NCBI GenBank assembly: GCA_963791945.1
Contig: CAWBUD010000003.1
Span: 62,001-126,000 of the forward strand
Length of the DNA stretch: 64,000 nt
Direction of reading: 5' to 3'
Source of the DNA: PALSA-1003 sp963791945
GTDB lineage: Bacteria; Pseudomonadota; Gammaproteobacteria; Burkholderiales; Casimicrobiaceae
Positions 27,133-35,618 of this stretch are shown here, piece by piece (position 1 is the stretch's first letter; each line of letters starts with the position of its first letter). Both the position numbers and the translations under genes were made by a program. The notes under the pieces were generated by a model. The model searched no databases. It saw nothing but the letters and a program-made list of their open reading frames with translations, and had not been told where the DNA came from.

Positions 27133-27903
27133 TCATGACCGAAGACATTGCGATGCACCGATCGCTTGCAGCACCTGGCCCGTTCGCAGATCCTGGACAA
27201 ACGCGACGATCCCCAACTGCGCCCGATTCCAATTCGCTCGTGTGCTCACGGCTTGCCTGATATCAGCATGACCGGCGTTCAATGCAATGGGCCCGATCCA
27301 TTCACGCACAACGTGATCGTGCGACAAGGTCACGCCGCGATTTTCGCCAGCCGAAACCTTGGACGTAAGCTTGTCCTCGGTGAGCGCGACAAACAGGCCG
27401 AGTTGACCCGCGGGTAGCGGGGCAGTCGCCGAAACTGCAACGGCAAGTGTTTCGGGACCGGTGGATTCGGCGTGGATGCGAATAACGGCACGCGCCGGCC
27501 GGGCGACGATCCGCTTCAGTTCATCGTCAAGGTCACCGTGCCAGTCGCGAACTTCCGTCCCGGAGACAAAGAAATGTGGAGTGAAGACGGTCTTGTGGCC
27601 ATTGGCGTGAACGAGCCAGCTCTGACGCTCCGAGAACTGAGGTTGAGCAAAAGGCTCCTTCCAACCGAGGTCATCCCAATAGTCCACATGAAGCGAGATC
27701 GGGACGACCTGTTCCAAGCTGTAGTCGTGCCCAGGGAACTGGCTGAGCCGCTTGTCGGCCGGCGGACAGCTCGAGCAGCCTTCGGACGTGTAGAGTTCGA
27801 CCAGCGCAGTCGTTTTCGGACCGCTATCGACGTCACACGCCGCCCAGCCGAGCGCCGGTGATAGAAGCGCAGTTGCCAAGATCGCACTGATGGGTCGGTT
27901 CAT
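27133..27903 (-). CDS. DUF1223 domain secreted protein (thioredoxin-like)
   Basis: The 256-residue protein has a signal peptide (MNRPISAILATALLSPALGW) and the DUF1223 domain: VELYTSEGCSSCPPADKRLS with a CxxC pair, then ISLHVDYWDDLGWKEPFAQP, FSERQSWLVHANGHKTVFTP and WHGDLDDELKR. The fold is thioredoxin-like; the function is unknown. It is divergent from the sigma-NrsF operon, and its promoter matches GTAACC-N16-CGAA exactly, so it is probably a regulon member. Confidence 0.88.
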   Translation of the reverse strand: MNRPISAILATALLSPALGWAACDVDSGPKTTALVELYTSEGCSSCPPADKRLSQFPGHDYSLEQVVPISLHVDYWDDLGWKEPFAQPQFSERQSWLVHANGHKTVFTPHFFVSGTEVRDWHGDLDDELKRIVARPARAVIRIHAESTGPETLAVAVSATAPLPAGQLGLFVALTEDKLTSKVSAGENRGVTLSHDHVVREWIGPIALNAGHADIRQAVSTRANWNRAQLGIVAFVQDLRTGQVLQAIGASQCLRS

Positions 27904-27963
27904 GGTTCTACCTCAATTCATCGCAGATAGGGGTCTCGGTGCCATGCGGCATGTGCGAGTAAG

Positions 27964-27989
27964 TTCGCAGGAACGCGACGCGTGGTTAC
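27964..27989 (-). promoter_or_regulatory. SigF-type promoter of the DUF1223 gene
   Basis: On the minus strand GTAACC (27984-27989) is followed after exactly 16 bp by CGAA (27964-27967). This equals the GTAACC-N16-CGAA motif I recall for Caulobacter SigF. The same motif reads outward on the other side of this intergenic region. Confidence 0.7.
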
Positions 27990-28015
27990 ACTGAGCGTTT
28001 TCTTTTCGCATGCCT

Positions 28016-28041
28016 GTAACCAGATGCTCCGATGCAACGAA
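28016..28041 (+). promoter_or_regulatory. SigF-type autoregulatory promoter of the sigma-nrsF operon
   Basis: GTAACC (28016-28021), 16 bp, then CGAA (28038-28041). The ATG at 28032 lies inside this promoter, which makes ATG 28059 the real sigma start. Confidence 0.7.
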
Positions 28042-28058
28042 TAGATAGACGGGAAGGC

Positions 28059-28604
28059 ATGGACGCGAACGAGGAGCGTCTGCGCGAGCTTCTGGTCCGC
28101 GGACTCGGCGGCGACCCGGTCGCCTACCATGCATTCCTTAGGGATCTGAGTGCACACCTGCGGGCGTTCCTCCGACGGCGCCTCGCGCATTTGCCCGACG
28201 ACATCGAGGACGTTGTGCAGGAATCGCTTCTGGCCGTACACAACCAGCGTCACACCTATGACGTGGACCAACCGTTGACGGCGTGGGTGCACGCGATCGC
28301 GAAATACAAGATGGTGGATCTCGTGCGGCGGCGTGCAAGCCGCGACCTGCTCACCGAGCCGTTGAACGACGAGAACGATGTATTTTCTTCGGCGGACGCC
28401 GACGCCGCCGAAGCGCGGCGCGACGTCGCCAAACTGCTCGAGGAATTGCCCGACCGGCAGCGGCTGCCTATTCTCTACATGAAGCTGCAAGGTCTGTCGG
28501 TAGTGGAAACAGCGCGGATCACCGGGATGTCGGCATCTGCGGTCAAGGTCGGCGTGCACCGTGGCTTGAAGGCGCTAGCCGCGAAGATAAGAGGCGACGA
28601 ATGA
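28059..28604 (+). CDS. ECF sigma factor, SigF type (partner of NrsF)
   Basis: The protein has 181 residues from ATG 28059, chosen because the promoter occupies 28016-28041. Region 2 contains LSAHLRAFLRRRLAHLPDDI, EDVVQESLLAVHNQRHTYD and LTAWVHAIAKYKMVDLVRRR. Region 4 contains LPDRQRLPILYMKLQGLSVV and ETARITGMSASAVKVGVHRG, the -35 helix. It belongs to the group whose anti-sigma is the six-helix NrsF (DUF1109), encoded next with an ATGA overlap. In Caulobacter this pair responds to oxidative and metal stress. Candidate targets here are itself and the DUF1223 gene. Confidence 0.9.
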   Translation: MDANEERLRELLVRGLGGDPVAYHAFLRDLSAHLRAFLRRRLAHLPDDIEDVVQESLLAVHNQRHTYDVDQPLTAWVHAIAKYKMVDLVRRRASRDLLTEPLNDENDVFSSADADAAEARRDVAKLLEELPDRQRLPILYMKLQGLSVVETARITGMSASAVKVGVHRGLKALAAKIRGDE

Positions 28605-29242
28605 AAACAGACGATCTCGTGACCCTGCTCGCCACCGGAATCGACGGCGTCGAACCGGGTGCAATGACACGCCGCTATGCAACGGCGATCGGCTGGGGCG
28701 CACTCGGTTCAACGCTACTCATGGCGACCCTGCTGGGTGTGCGGGATGACCTTGGCCACGCGGCGTTGCAACCGATGTTTTGGGCCAAGCTTGGCTACGT
28801 CATCAGCCTCGCCGTGGCAAGCCTGTTCGTCCTCTCGCGTCTTTCCCGGCCTGGCTTGAGTATGGCAGGGCTCGCGCCCGCGCTGGCCGCACCGCTGATC
28901 TTGATCTGGGCACTCGCCGCGATCGCTTTGATTGGTACGAACACGACAGAGCGCGAGAGTCTGCTATTCGGAAGAACGTGGAATTCCTGCCCCTTCCTTA
29001 TCGCTACACTGTCCGTGCCGGTCTTCGTTGCAATCACGTGGGCGATGAAGGGGCTGGCGCCGACGCGGCTGGGACTCGCCGGCGGAGCGGTGGGTCTCGC
29101 TTCGGGAGCGATCGGCGCCATTGTTTATTCGCTGCACTGCCGGGAAATGGGTGCGCCGTTTCTGGCCACGTGGTACTTGCTAGGCGTGCTGATCCCCGCC
29201 GTCATAGGGACGCTGCTCGGGCCGCGTCTGCTGCGCTGGTGA
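28601..29242 (+). CDS. nrsF: NrsF (DUF1109) membrane anti-sigma factor
   Basis: The 213-residue protein starts at ATG 28601, overlapping the sigma stop by 4 bp. It has six predicted membrane helices, for example WGALGSTLLMATLLGV, LGYVISLAVASLFVLSRL, APALAAPLILIWALAAIALI and TWYLLGVLIPAVIGTLLG. An N-terminal cytosolic segment (MKTDDLVTLLATGIDGVEPG) probably binds the sigma factor. The two periplasmic-side Cys conserved in NrsF sensors have candidates here (WNSCPF and SLHCREMG). Confidence 0.88.
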   Translation: MKTDDLVTLLATGIDGVEPGAMTRRYATAIGWGALGSTLLMATLLGVRDDLGHAALQPMFWAKLGYVISLAVASLFVLSRLSRPGLSMAGLAPALAAPLILIWALAAIALIGTNTTERESLLFGRTWNSCPFLIATLSVPVFVAITWAMKGLAPTRLGLAGGAVGLASGAIGAIVYSLHCREMGAPFLATWYLLGVLIPAVIGTLLGPRLLRW

Positions 29243-29345
29243 CCCCTTTCAGGACCCAACGAACGAAGTGAGACCGCGCCGGGCTGGCAGCGCACCCGCT
29301 GTGCAACGACTTTGCAGACATGCCTTGGCTTGAGCGTCAGCTGCC

Positions 29346-29816
29346 ATGAATACGCCGCCGATTGAACTCTGCGATGAAAGCGAATGCCACGAGCTCGAGG
29401 CATTCCTCGTCGAGCGAATCTACGAATTCAACGCCCAGGCGACCGGCTACTTCGACGGAAAGCTCGTGGGTGGTCGGCTGCGGAGCGACTCGGGCGAAGT
29501 CATCGCTGCGTTCAACGGCCACACGTGGGGAGGTTGCTGTGTGGTTGCTCATCTGTGGGTGCACGAGTCGCAGCGCGGCCGCGGTCTCGGCCGAGCGTTG
29601 GTGCAGGCCGCGGAAGCCGAGGCGAGACGCAGAGGTTGCGAACAAGTAGTCCTGTCAACGCACAGCTTCCAGGCGCCAGCGTTCTACGAACGGCTGGGCT
29701 ATGAGAAGCTGGCTGTCATTCGCGGCCAGCCCAAGGGGCATGCGAACGTCGTCTACGTCAAGTGCGTGAAGGGTCGGAATGGCACCCGACCCCTCCACTG
29801 TGCTCGTTGCCCGTAG
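29346..29816 (+). CDS. GNAT-family N-acetyltransferase
   Basis: The 156-residue protein has the acetyl-CoA loop VHESQRGRGLGRALVQAAEA (Q/RxxGxG/A motif) and the beta4-alpha4 part QVVLSTHSFQAPAFYERLGY. The N-terminus (MNTPPIELCDESECHELEAF) is family-like. The last about 18 residues (KGRNGTRPLHCARCP) overlap a GC-rich hairpin at 29771-29792 and look added, perhaps by read-through into a terminator after an original stop. The acceptor is unknown. Confidence 0.83.
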   Translation: MNTPPIELCDESECHELEAFLVERIYEFNAQATGYFDGKLVGGRLRSDSGEVIAAFNGHTWGGCCVVAHLWVHESQRGRGLGRALVQAAEAEARRRGCEQVVLSTHSFQAPAFYERLGYEKLAVIRGQPKGHANVVYVKCVKGRNGTRPLHCARCP

Positions 29817-29865
29817 CTCGCTCGTTGACTTGCGCTACCCCGGCGCTACCCCGACCAAACACCTA

Positions 29866-29891
29866 AACGGCCTGTCGAGTGACAAGCCGTT
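29866..29891 (+). terminator. Hairpin at the left edge of IS481 copy 2
   Basis: Arms AACGGCCTGTC and GACAAGCCGTT (one mismatch) pair around a 4-nt loop, 50 bp after the acetyltransferase stop. There is no long U-tract. It may be a terminator of the upstream gene, later abutted by the insertion sequence. Confidence 0.4.
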
Positions 29892-29892
29892 G

Positions 29893-31186
29893 TGTGCTTC
29901 CTGAGACACGGGTAACACTTCATTCCGGGCACATGGGTAACACTTCTGCGCTTTGCGGGGAGAACGCAAAGTGCCTTGGAAGGAGTGTTGCCCGATGGAT
30001 GAACGGCTCCGATTCGTGGCCCGATTGCTCGAGGGCGAGAAGATGGCGGCCCTGTGTCGCGAGTTTAATGTCTCGCGCAAGACCGGTTACAAGATCTTCC
30101 AGCGCTACAAGGATTGCGGGCTCGAAGGACTGACCGATCGCTCGCGTCGGCCGTACCGGCAGGCGAACCAGCTACCCTTTCAGATCGAGAGCCTGATCGT
30201 GCAGCTCAAGCGCGAATACCCCAGTTGGGGCGCGCCGAAAATCCGCGACAAGCTCCGGCGCAGACATCACGATATCCAGACCCCGGCGATCAGCACCGTG
30301 CACGCGGTGCTCAATCGCCATGGGCTGGTCAGCCGCGGCCGCAAGCGCCGCTACCACGCTCAGGGCACCGCCCTGTCCAAGCCGCTGCTGCCCAATGATC
30401 TGTGGTGCGCCGACTACAAAGGCGAGTTCATGCTCGCTGATCGACGCTATTGCTACCCGCTCACCATCAGCGACTTCGCCAGTCGCTACCTCTTCAGCTG
30501 TGAGGCGCTTTCCAGCACCAAGGAAACCTACGCCTTCACCGTCTTCGAGCGGGTGTTCAAAGACTTCGGGCTGCCCAAAGCCATCCGCACCGACAACGGC
30601 GTGCCCTTCGCCAGTCCCCACGCGCTCTTCGGCTTGAGCAAGCTTGCCGTGTGGTGGTTGCGCCTCGGCATCCACATCGAGCGCATCAAACCTGGCCATC
30701 CGGCGCAGAATGGCCGCCACGAGCGCATCCATCTGACCTTGAAGAAGGAAACCACCAAACCCGCCGCGCAGAACTTCCTCCAGCAACAGGCGCGCTTCGA
30801 TGACTTCCTCGACTGCTACAACGACGAGCGCCCGCACCAAGCGCTCGATATGAAGTATCCCGCGGAGCTCTACCAACGCTCACCACGCCCGTATCACGGG
30901 CTCGATGCGCTGGACTACCCCCTCCACGACCGCACCCTCACCGTCACCCAGTGCGGCCGCATCTGCTTCGGACGCCGCAAGATCAATCTGAGCACGGTGT
31001 TTGCCGGTCAGAATGTCGGGGTCAAGGAAGTCAGCGATAAAATCTGGCTGGTGAGCTTTATGGATTACGACTTGGGGTTCTTCGACCACGAGACCGGTCG
31101 TCTCGGGTGCGCGGAGAACCCCTTCGCCGCAAAAGTGTTACCCATGTCTCCGGTATAAACCGTTACCCATGTGACCGGAATGCACC
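29893..31186 (+). mobile_element. IS481-type insertion sequence, copy 2 (complete)
   Basis: Terminal inverted repeats of about 58 bp each contain two GGGTAAC-type motifs in tandem: left ACACGGGTAACACTT and ACATGGGTAACACTT (about 29906-29945); right GTTACCCATGT twice (about 31137-31172). The length is about 1.29 kb with a single transposase gene. The right end is 10 bp from the intact tRNA-Asn. The exact outer base of each end is uncertain by a few bases. Confidence 0.82.
29995..31158 (+). CDS. IS481-family transposase, complete
   Basis: The start is ATG 29995 behind GGAAGGAG; an upstream GTG at 29953 is less likely. The protein has 387 residues. The N-terminal helix-turn-helix (EGEKMAALCREFNVSRKTGY) is followed by a second DNA-binding segment (SWGAPKIRDKLRRRHHDIQT) and the rve DDE core: Asp in WCADYKGEF, Asp in RTDNGVPFAS, Glu in NGRHERIHLTLKK. 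The C-terminal region is identical in layout to copy 1. It appears functional. Confidence 0.92.
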   Translation: MDERLRFVARLLEGEKMAALCREFNVSRKTGYKIFQRYKDCGLEGLTDRSRRPYRQANQLPFQIESLIVQLKREYPSWGAPKIRDKLRRRHHDIQTPAISTVHAVLNRHGLVSRGRKRRYHAQGTALSKPLLPNDLWCADYKGEFMLADRRYCYPLTISDFASRYLFSCEALSSTKETYAFTVFERVFKDFGLPKAIRTDNGVPFASPHALFGLSKLAVWWLRLGIHIERIKPGHPAQNGRHERIHLTLKKETTKPAAQNFLQQQARFDDFLDCYNDERPHQALDMKYPAELYQRSPRPYHGLDALDYPLHDRTLTVTQCGRICFGRRKINLSTVFAGQNVGVKEVSDKIWLVSFMDYDLGFFDHETGRLGCAENPFAAKVLPMSPV

Positions 31187-31196
31187 TTGATCATTT

Positions 31197-31272
31197 TGGC
31201 TCCCCGACCAGGGCTCGAACCTGGGACCTGCGGATTAACAGTCCGTCGCTCTACCAGCTGAGCTATCGGGGA
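31197..31272 (-). tRNA. tRNA-Asn (anticodon GTT)
   Basis: The 76-nt cloverleaf reads on the minus strand: acceptor TCCCCGA/TCGGGGA, D arm GCTC/GAGC, anticodon stem ACGGA/TCCGC with loop CTGTTAA (GTT), T arm CCAGG/CCTGG with TTCGAGC, discriminator G and encoded CCA. It lies 31 nt downstream of pgsA on the same strand. Its last 51 nt are the sequence repeated at 854 and 12802, so it is the probable integration target of the accessory region. Confidence 0.97.
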
Positions 31273-31303
31273 ATGCTACAAAACCGCGGAGCAAGACAGC
31301 CGA

Positions 31304-31933
31304 CTATTTTAGCTTTTTCGACTCGGTCGGGTCAATGCGACTGAAGGTGTGCAGGAACGGCGTCGTCGAACCCGGCTCGAGATGCGGCGCCGCGAGCCGC
31401 AGATAGTGCAGCATCGACCACAGCGTGAGGATGGCCGCGACCCAGAGGGCGATCGTGCCGAGCACGGGCGTGAAGCCCGGCAGGAACGAAGTATTGAGCA
31501 GGAGCGCGATGATGGCGGTGATCTGCGCCACCGTTTTCACCTTGCCGACGAACGCGACGGCCACGCTCTTCGACTTGCCGAGTTGCGCCATCCATTCGCG
31601 CAGCGCCGAGATCGCGATCTCGCGTCCGATGATGATCATGCACAGCCACGCATCCGCCCGACCCAGCCAGACCAGCACGATCAGCGCCGCCACGACCATC
31701 AGCTTGTCGGCGACCGGATCGAGGAAGGCGCCGAACGCGGACGTCTGTCCCCAGCGGCGAGCGAGCCATCCGTCGGCCCAGTCGGTGATGGCGGCCACCG
31801 CGAAGATCGACATGGCGAGCCAATTCTTCGCCGGCATCGAGAGCCACGAATCGGGAAAATAGTACACGCCGACGAACAGCGGAATCATGATGATCCGCAG
31901 CCAGGTCAGCGCGATGGGAAGGTTGAAGTACAT
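31304..31933 (-). CDS. pgsA: CDP-diacylglycerol--glycerol-3-phosphate 3-phosphatidyltransferase
   Basis: The 209-residue protein is an integral membrane CDP-alcohol phosphotransferase making phosphatidylglycerophosphate. The signature D-G-x2-A-R-x8-G-x3-D-x3-D is seen as DWADGWLARRWGQTSAFGAF then LDPVADK. Membrane helices include ALTWLRIIMIPLFVGVYYF and MVVAALIVLVWLG. It follows uvrC by about 100 bp on the same strand, a common bacterial pair. Confidence 0.96.
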   Translation of the reverse strand: MYFNLPIALTWLRIIMIPLFVGVYYFPDSWLSMPAKNWLAMSIFAVAAITDWADGWLARRWGQTSAFGAFLDPVADKLMVVAALIVLVWLGRADAWLCMIIIGREIAISALREWMAQLGKSKSVAVAFVGKVKTVAQITAIIALLLNTSFLPGFTPVLGTIALWVAAILTLWSMLHYLRLAAPHLEPGSTTPFLHTFSRIDPTESKKLK

Positions 31934-32038
31934 GATCGTTGCCCGTTACGGGTCTCGCCCTTCGCCCCCGCGAAGATGCCGGTCCCGCTGGGAATGGGGC
32001 GTCATTCTACTTGGGAAAAGCGACCGGAGCGCTGACCT

Positions 32039-33880
32039 TCAGTGCAGCGAGGCGAAGATCCGCTCGGCGAGCGCGCGGCTGATCCCCGGAACGCGCGCCA
32101 GATCGTCGACGCTCGCGGCCTGGACGCCCTTCAGCCCGCCGAAGTGCGAAAGCAGCGCTTGGCGGCGCTTGGACCCGATGCCGCCAATCTCCTGCAGCGA
32201 GGAGGTCGTGCGCGCCTTGCCCCTCCGGGCGCGGTGCCCCTGGATGGCGAAGCGGTGCGCCTCGTCCCGGATCTGCTGCAGCAGATGCAGCCCGGGATGA
32301 TCGGCGGGGAGCTTGAGCGCCGCCTCGCGATCGGGAAAGACGATCTCTTCCAGTCCGGGCTTGCGCTCGGGGCCCTTGGCGATGCCGATGAGGTGCGTGC
32401 CATGCAGCCCCTGCTCCGCGAGCACCTCGGCCGCGACCCCCACCTGCCCTTTGCCTCCGTCGATCACCAGCAGATCCGGCGCCGGGTACTCTCCGGAGAC
32501 GATGCGCGCGACCCGGCGGGTAAGCGCCTCGCGCAAGGCGGCGAGGTCGTCGCCGGCTGCCTCGGGGCGGACGTTGAACCGCCGGTATTCGCCGCTCTGC
32601 ATCGACAGCCGATCGAAGATAACGCACGAGGCGACCGCGGCCTCGCCCATCGTGTGCGACACGTCGAAGCATTCGATGCGTTGCACGCTCGACGGCAGCC
32701 CCAGCCCCTCCTGCAACGCGGCGAGACGCTCGTCCTGGGTCGCCTTCTGCGCGAGCCGCTGCTTGATCGCGAGCTCCGCGTTCTGCGCCGCCATCGTCGT
32801 CCATACGCGACGCTCGCCGCCGGGGTTCGTCACGATCTCCACCTTGCGGCTCGACTGCGCGGAGAGCACTTCGGCGAGGAGCTCGCTGTCTGTGGCTTCA
32901 GGCGCGATGATCGTCGGCGGCACGGGCTGCTCGAGGTAGTGCTGCATCAGAAACGCCGGGACGATCTCCGCGATCGACGCACCTTCGGCGTGCTGCGGAA
33001 AGAAGCTGCGGTCTCCGACGTGCCTGCCTCCGCGGATCATCACGAGGTTGACCGCCGTGAAGCCGCGGTCCGCCGCCGCGCCCACGACGTCGATGTCGCC
33101 CGCGGTGGCGCTCTCGACGAACTGCCGCGACTGCAGCCGGTTGAGCCGCGTGATCTTGTCCCGGATGCGCGCCGCCTCCTCGAAGGCGAGCGCGGATGCG
33201 GCCTCGTCCATCTTGCGCTGCAGCCGCGCGAGCACTTCGCTCGTCTTGCCCTGGAGAAAGAGAATCGCGTTCTGCACGTCCTCGCGGTACGCCGATTCGT
33301 CGATCAGGCCGACGCACGGACCGGTGCAGCGCTGGATCTGATGCAGCATGCACGGCCGCGAGCGGTTCGCGAACACGGTCGGCTCGCAGGTGCGGAGCTG
33401 GAAGACCTTCTGCAGCTCGGCGATGCCGTCGCGCACGGCGCCGGCGCTCGGAAACGGCCCGAAGTAGCGATGCGGCTTCTCGAGCTTTCCGCGATGGAAG
33501 CGCAGCTGCGGAAAGCGCTCGCCGGTGAGACACACGTAGGGATAGCTCTTGTCGTCGCGGAAGACGACGTTGTAGCGCGGCTGGTGCGCCTTGATCAGGT
33601 TGTTCTCGAGCAGCAGCGCTTCGCCCTCGTTGCGCGTGACGGTGGTCTCGACCCGCTCGACCTGCGTCACCATCATCGCCGTGCGCGGCGCATGCTCGGT
33701 CTTCTGGAAGTAGCTCGAGACGCGCTTCTTGAGATCGCGCGCCTTGCCGACGTAGATCGTCTCGCCGGCGGCGTTCAGCATCCGATACACGCCCGGCAGG
33801 TTCGGCAGCGACGCGAGAAGCTCGCGCGCGTCGAAGGCCGGCCGGGCGGCGGTCTCCTGATCGGGTCTGGCGGAAGACAT
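32039..33880 (-). CDS. uvrC: Excinuclease ABC subunit C
   Basis: The protein has 613 residues. The N-terminal GIY-YIG nuclease (LPNLPGVYRMLNAAGETIYV, GKARDLKKRVSSYF) makes the 3' incision. It is followed by the Cys-containing region (CEPTVFANRSRPCMLHQIQR, CTGPCVG), a UVR motif (KTSEVLARLQRKMDEAASAL), the RNase H-like 5' nuclease (IECFDVSHTMGEAAVASCVI, LLVIDGGKGQVGVAAEVL), and a C-terminal double helix-hairpin-helix (QEIGGIGSKRRQALLSHFGG). It acts with UvrA and UvrB in nucleotide excision repair. The length is normal. Confidence 0.97.
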   Translation of the reverse strand: MSSARPDQETAARPAFDARELLASLPNLPGVYRMLNAAGETIYVGKARDLKKRVSSYFQKTEHAPRTAMMVTQVERVETTVTRNEGEALLLENNLIKAHQPRYNVVFRDDKSYPYVCLTGERFPQLRFHRGKLEKPHRYFGPFPSAGAVRDGIAELQKVFQLRTCEPTVFANRSRPCMLHQIQRCTGPCVGLIDESAYREDVQNAILFLQGKTSEVLARLQRKMDEAASALAFEEAARIRDKITRLNRLQSRQFVESATAGDIDVVGAAADRGFTAVNLVMIRGGRHVGDRSFFPQHAEGASIAEIVPAFLMQHYLEQPVPPTIIAPEATDSELLAEVLSAQSSRKVEIVTNPGGERRVWTTMAAQNAELAIKQRLAQKATQDERLAALQEGLGLPSSVQRIECFDVSHTMGEAAVASCVIFDRLSMQSGEYRRFNVRPEAAGDDLAALREALTRRVARIVSGEYPAPDLLVIDGGKGQVGVAAEVLAEQGLHGTHLIGIAKGPERKPGLEEIVFPDREAALKLPADHPGLHLLQQIRDEAHRFAIQGHRARRGKARTTSSLQEIGGIGSKRRQALLSHFGGLKGVQAASVDDLARVPGISRALAERIFASLH

Positions 33881-33902
33881 GGGCGCTCAGCGGAGCTCGG
33901 TT

Positions 33903-33966
33903 GGCCTCAGTTTGCCCTCAGTTACCCTCAGTTACCCTCAGTTACCCTCAGTTACCCTCAGTTACC
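33903..33966 (-). repeat. Decamer tandem repeat carrying stop codons
   Basis: Five perfect CCCTCAGTTA units (33915-33964) follow one degenerate unit. Read on the minus strand, each unit is TAACTGAGGG and contains TAA and TGA; the first TAA is the stop of the uracil-DNA glycosylase gene. Because the period is 10, stops occur in all three frames before uvrC. Confidence 0.9.
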
Positions 33967-34675
33967 ATGCGGCAGCGCGCTCGCCCCTTCGTTCCCGGCC
34001 GAGATGGCGCGCGATCGCGCGGAAGACGCTCTGGAACATCGGCCGGGTGATCCGCCCGGTGTTGGCGTTGTAGCGGCTGCAGTGATAGCTGTCGAAGAGA
34101 CTCGCGCCACGCGTCAGCGCATGGCTCGCGCCGTGAGCGAAGGCGTGCTCTCGTGCAGGCAGCCGCAGAGCGCGCAGCACGGCATCGTGGGCGATGCGGC
34201 CCAGCGCGAGGATGGCGGCGCCTTCGGGCAGCACGGACAGCTCGACCGCGAGATAAGCGTTGCATTCGCGGATCTCGGCGGGCAGCGGCTTGTTGGCCGG
34301 TGGGAGGCACTTGACCGCGTTGGTGATGCGGGCGCCGATGAGCTGCAGCCCGTCGGCGGCGCCGAGCGACTCCGGGCCGCTCGAGAAGCCGAATTCGAAG
34401 AGCGTCCGGTAGAGCAGGATGCCCGCGTAGTCCCCGGTGAAAGGCCGCCCGGTCGCGTTCGCGCCGTGCCTGCCGGGCGCCAATCCGACGATGAGGAGCC
34501 GCGCGGCGGGATCGCCGAACGGCGCAACCGGTCGGCAGAAGTACGTCGGATGCTCCGAACGCACCCGGGCTAGGAAGGCGGCGAGGCGCGCGCAGCGAAC
34601 GCAGTCGATATTGTAGGCACCGGGCGGAAGAGAGGCGGGAACCGCCCCGCTTTCACCTCGTAATGTTCGGGTCAT
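33962..34675 (-). CDS. Uracil-DNA glycosylase, family 5 (UdgB-like)
   Basis: The protein has about 237 residues from ATG 34675; TTG 34723 would add 16. The active-site motif 1 is GLAPGRHGANATGRPFTGDY, with Ala/Gly in place of the catalytic Asp of families 1 and 4, as expected for family 5. Motif 3 is HCSRYNANTGR. Four Cys positions typical of the 4Fe-4S cluster are present (IDCVRCARL, TYFCRPV, VKCLPP). It excises uracil and other deaminated bases and stands upstream of uvrC in a DNA-repair operon. Confidence 0.88.
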   Translation of the reverse strand: MTRTLRGESGAVPASLPPGAYNIDCVRCARLAAFLARVRSEHPTYFCRPVAPFGDPAARLLIVGLAPGRHGANATGRPFTGDYAGILLYRTLFEFGFSSGPESLGAADGLQLIGARITNAVKCLPPANKPLPAEIRECNAYLAVELSVLPEGAAILALGRIAHDAVLRALRLPAREHAFAHGASHALTRGASLFDSYHCSRYNANTGRITRPMFQSVFRAIARHLGRERRGERAAAW

Positions 34676-34774
34676 GTAGAATCGCGCGCTCTCGAGAAAT
34701 GGGGCGGTAAGGACGTTTTGCAATGGCCACGCTCTGGAGACAGCGCCGACGCGCCGTCGCTCGCACCCCTCTTT

Positions 34775-35587
34775 ATGCTACCACCCGAACCCGAGCTTGA
34801 AGTCCGGTCGCGCCTTCCCGCTCGGGCGAACGGGCGCCCGCCGCTGCTCTTCGTCCATGGCGGCTACTGCGACGGCTGGTGCTGGGAGCCGCATTTCCTT
34901 CCCTGGTTCGCCGCGCGAGGCTACGCGGCGCACGCGCTCTCCTTGCGCGGCCATGGCCGCAGCGGCGGATACGAAACGCTCTTTGTCGCCGGTATGGACG
35001 ACTTCGCCGCCGACGTGGCGCAGGTCGCGCGTCGTCTGCCTGAGGCGCCGGTCCTGATCGGACACTCGATGGGCGCGGCCGTGGTGGAGCACCTTCTCGC
35101 GTCGGAGCCGGCGCGAGGCGCGGCGCTGCTCGCGCCCATCCCGCCGGCGGGCCTGGGTCCGATTGCGCATCGGCTGGCGGCGCATCAGCCCGAGTATCTC
35201 GTGAACCTGCACCGCCTCGACGCGCCCCACCTCGCAGGCGACGTGCTCGCCGCGCTGCGGCCGATGTACTTCAGCGCCGACGTCGATCCCGCCGTTCTGG
35301 TCGAGGCCGTGGCGCATCTCACCGTCGAATCGCCGCGCGCGATCCTCGATCTCACGCTGCCCTGGCACAGGGTGCGCCCGCAGGCCTCCGTGCGGCCATT
35401 CGTGCTCGGCGCGGCGGGCGACCGCATCGCCACGCCGGCCGACGTCAGGGCGACCGCGTCATTCTACGAGACCAGCGCGACGATCGTCCCGGGGCTGGCG
35501 CACATGCTTATGCTCGAGCGGGCCTGGGAGACCGCCGCGAAGCCGCTCCTGGCGTGGCTGGAACGGGAGGTCGCAGCAGGACCGTAG
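34775..35587 (+). CDS. Alpha/beta-hydrolase fold protein
   Basis: The protein has 270 residues from ATG 34775. The oxyanion segment is LLFVHGGYCDGWCWEPHFLP, the nucleophile elbow is VLIGHSMGAAVVEHLLA, the acid is in VLGAAGDRIATPADVR, and the histidine is in VPGLAHMLMLERAW. There is no signal peptide, so it is cytoplasmic. Substrate unknown. It is divergent from the glycosylase gene. Confidence 0.87.
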   Translation: MLPPEPELEVRSRLPARANGRPPLLFVHGGYCDGWCWEPHFLPWFAARGYAAHALSLRGHGRSGGYETLFVAGMDDFAADVAQVARRLPEAPVLIGHSMGAAVVEHLLASEPARGAALLAPIPPAGLGPIAHRLAAHQPEYLVNLHRLDAPHLAGDVLAALRPMYFSADVDPAVLVEAVAHLTVESPRAILDLTLPWHRVRPQASVRPFVLGAAGDRIATPADVRATASFYETSATIVPGLAHMLMLERAWETAAKPLLAWLEREVAAGP

Positions 35588-35618
35588 GTTGTCGTCCGCG
35601 TGCACGCGGGCATAGCGT

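Noticed and set aside
28032..28058. Sigma factor start at ATG 28032
   Set aside because: It lies between the -35 and -10 elements of the gene's own promoter.
33903..33966. CRISPR array
   Set aside because: The 10-bp units are directly adjacent with no spacers, and no cas genes are present.
32042..34573. An 843-codon open frame on the plus strand over uvrC and udg
   Set aside because: It is antisense to two clear DNA-repair genes and has Arg/Ala/Leu-rich shadow composition.
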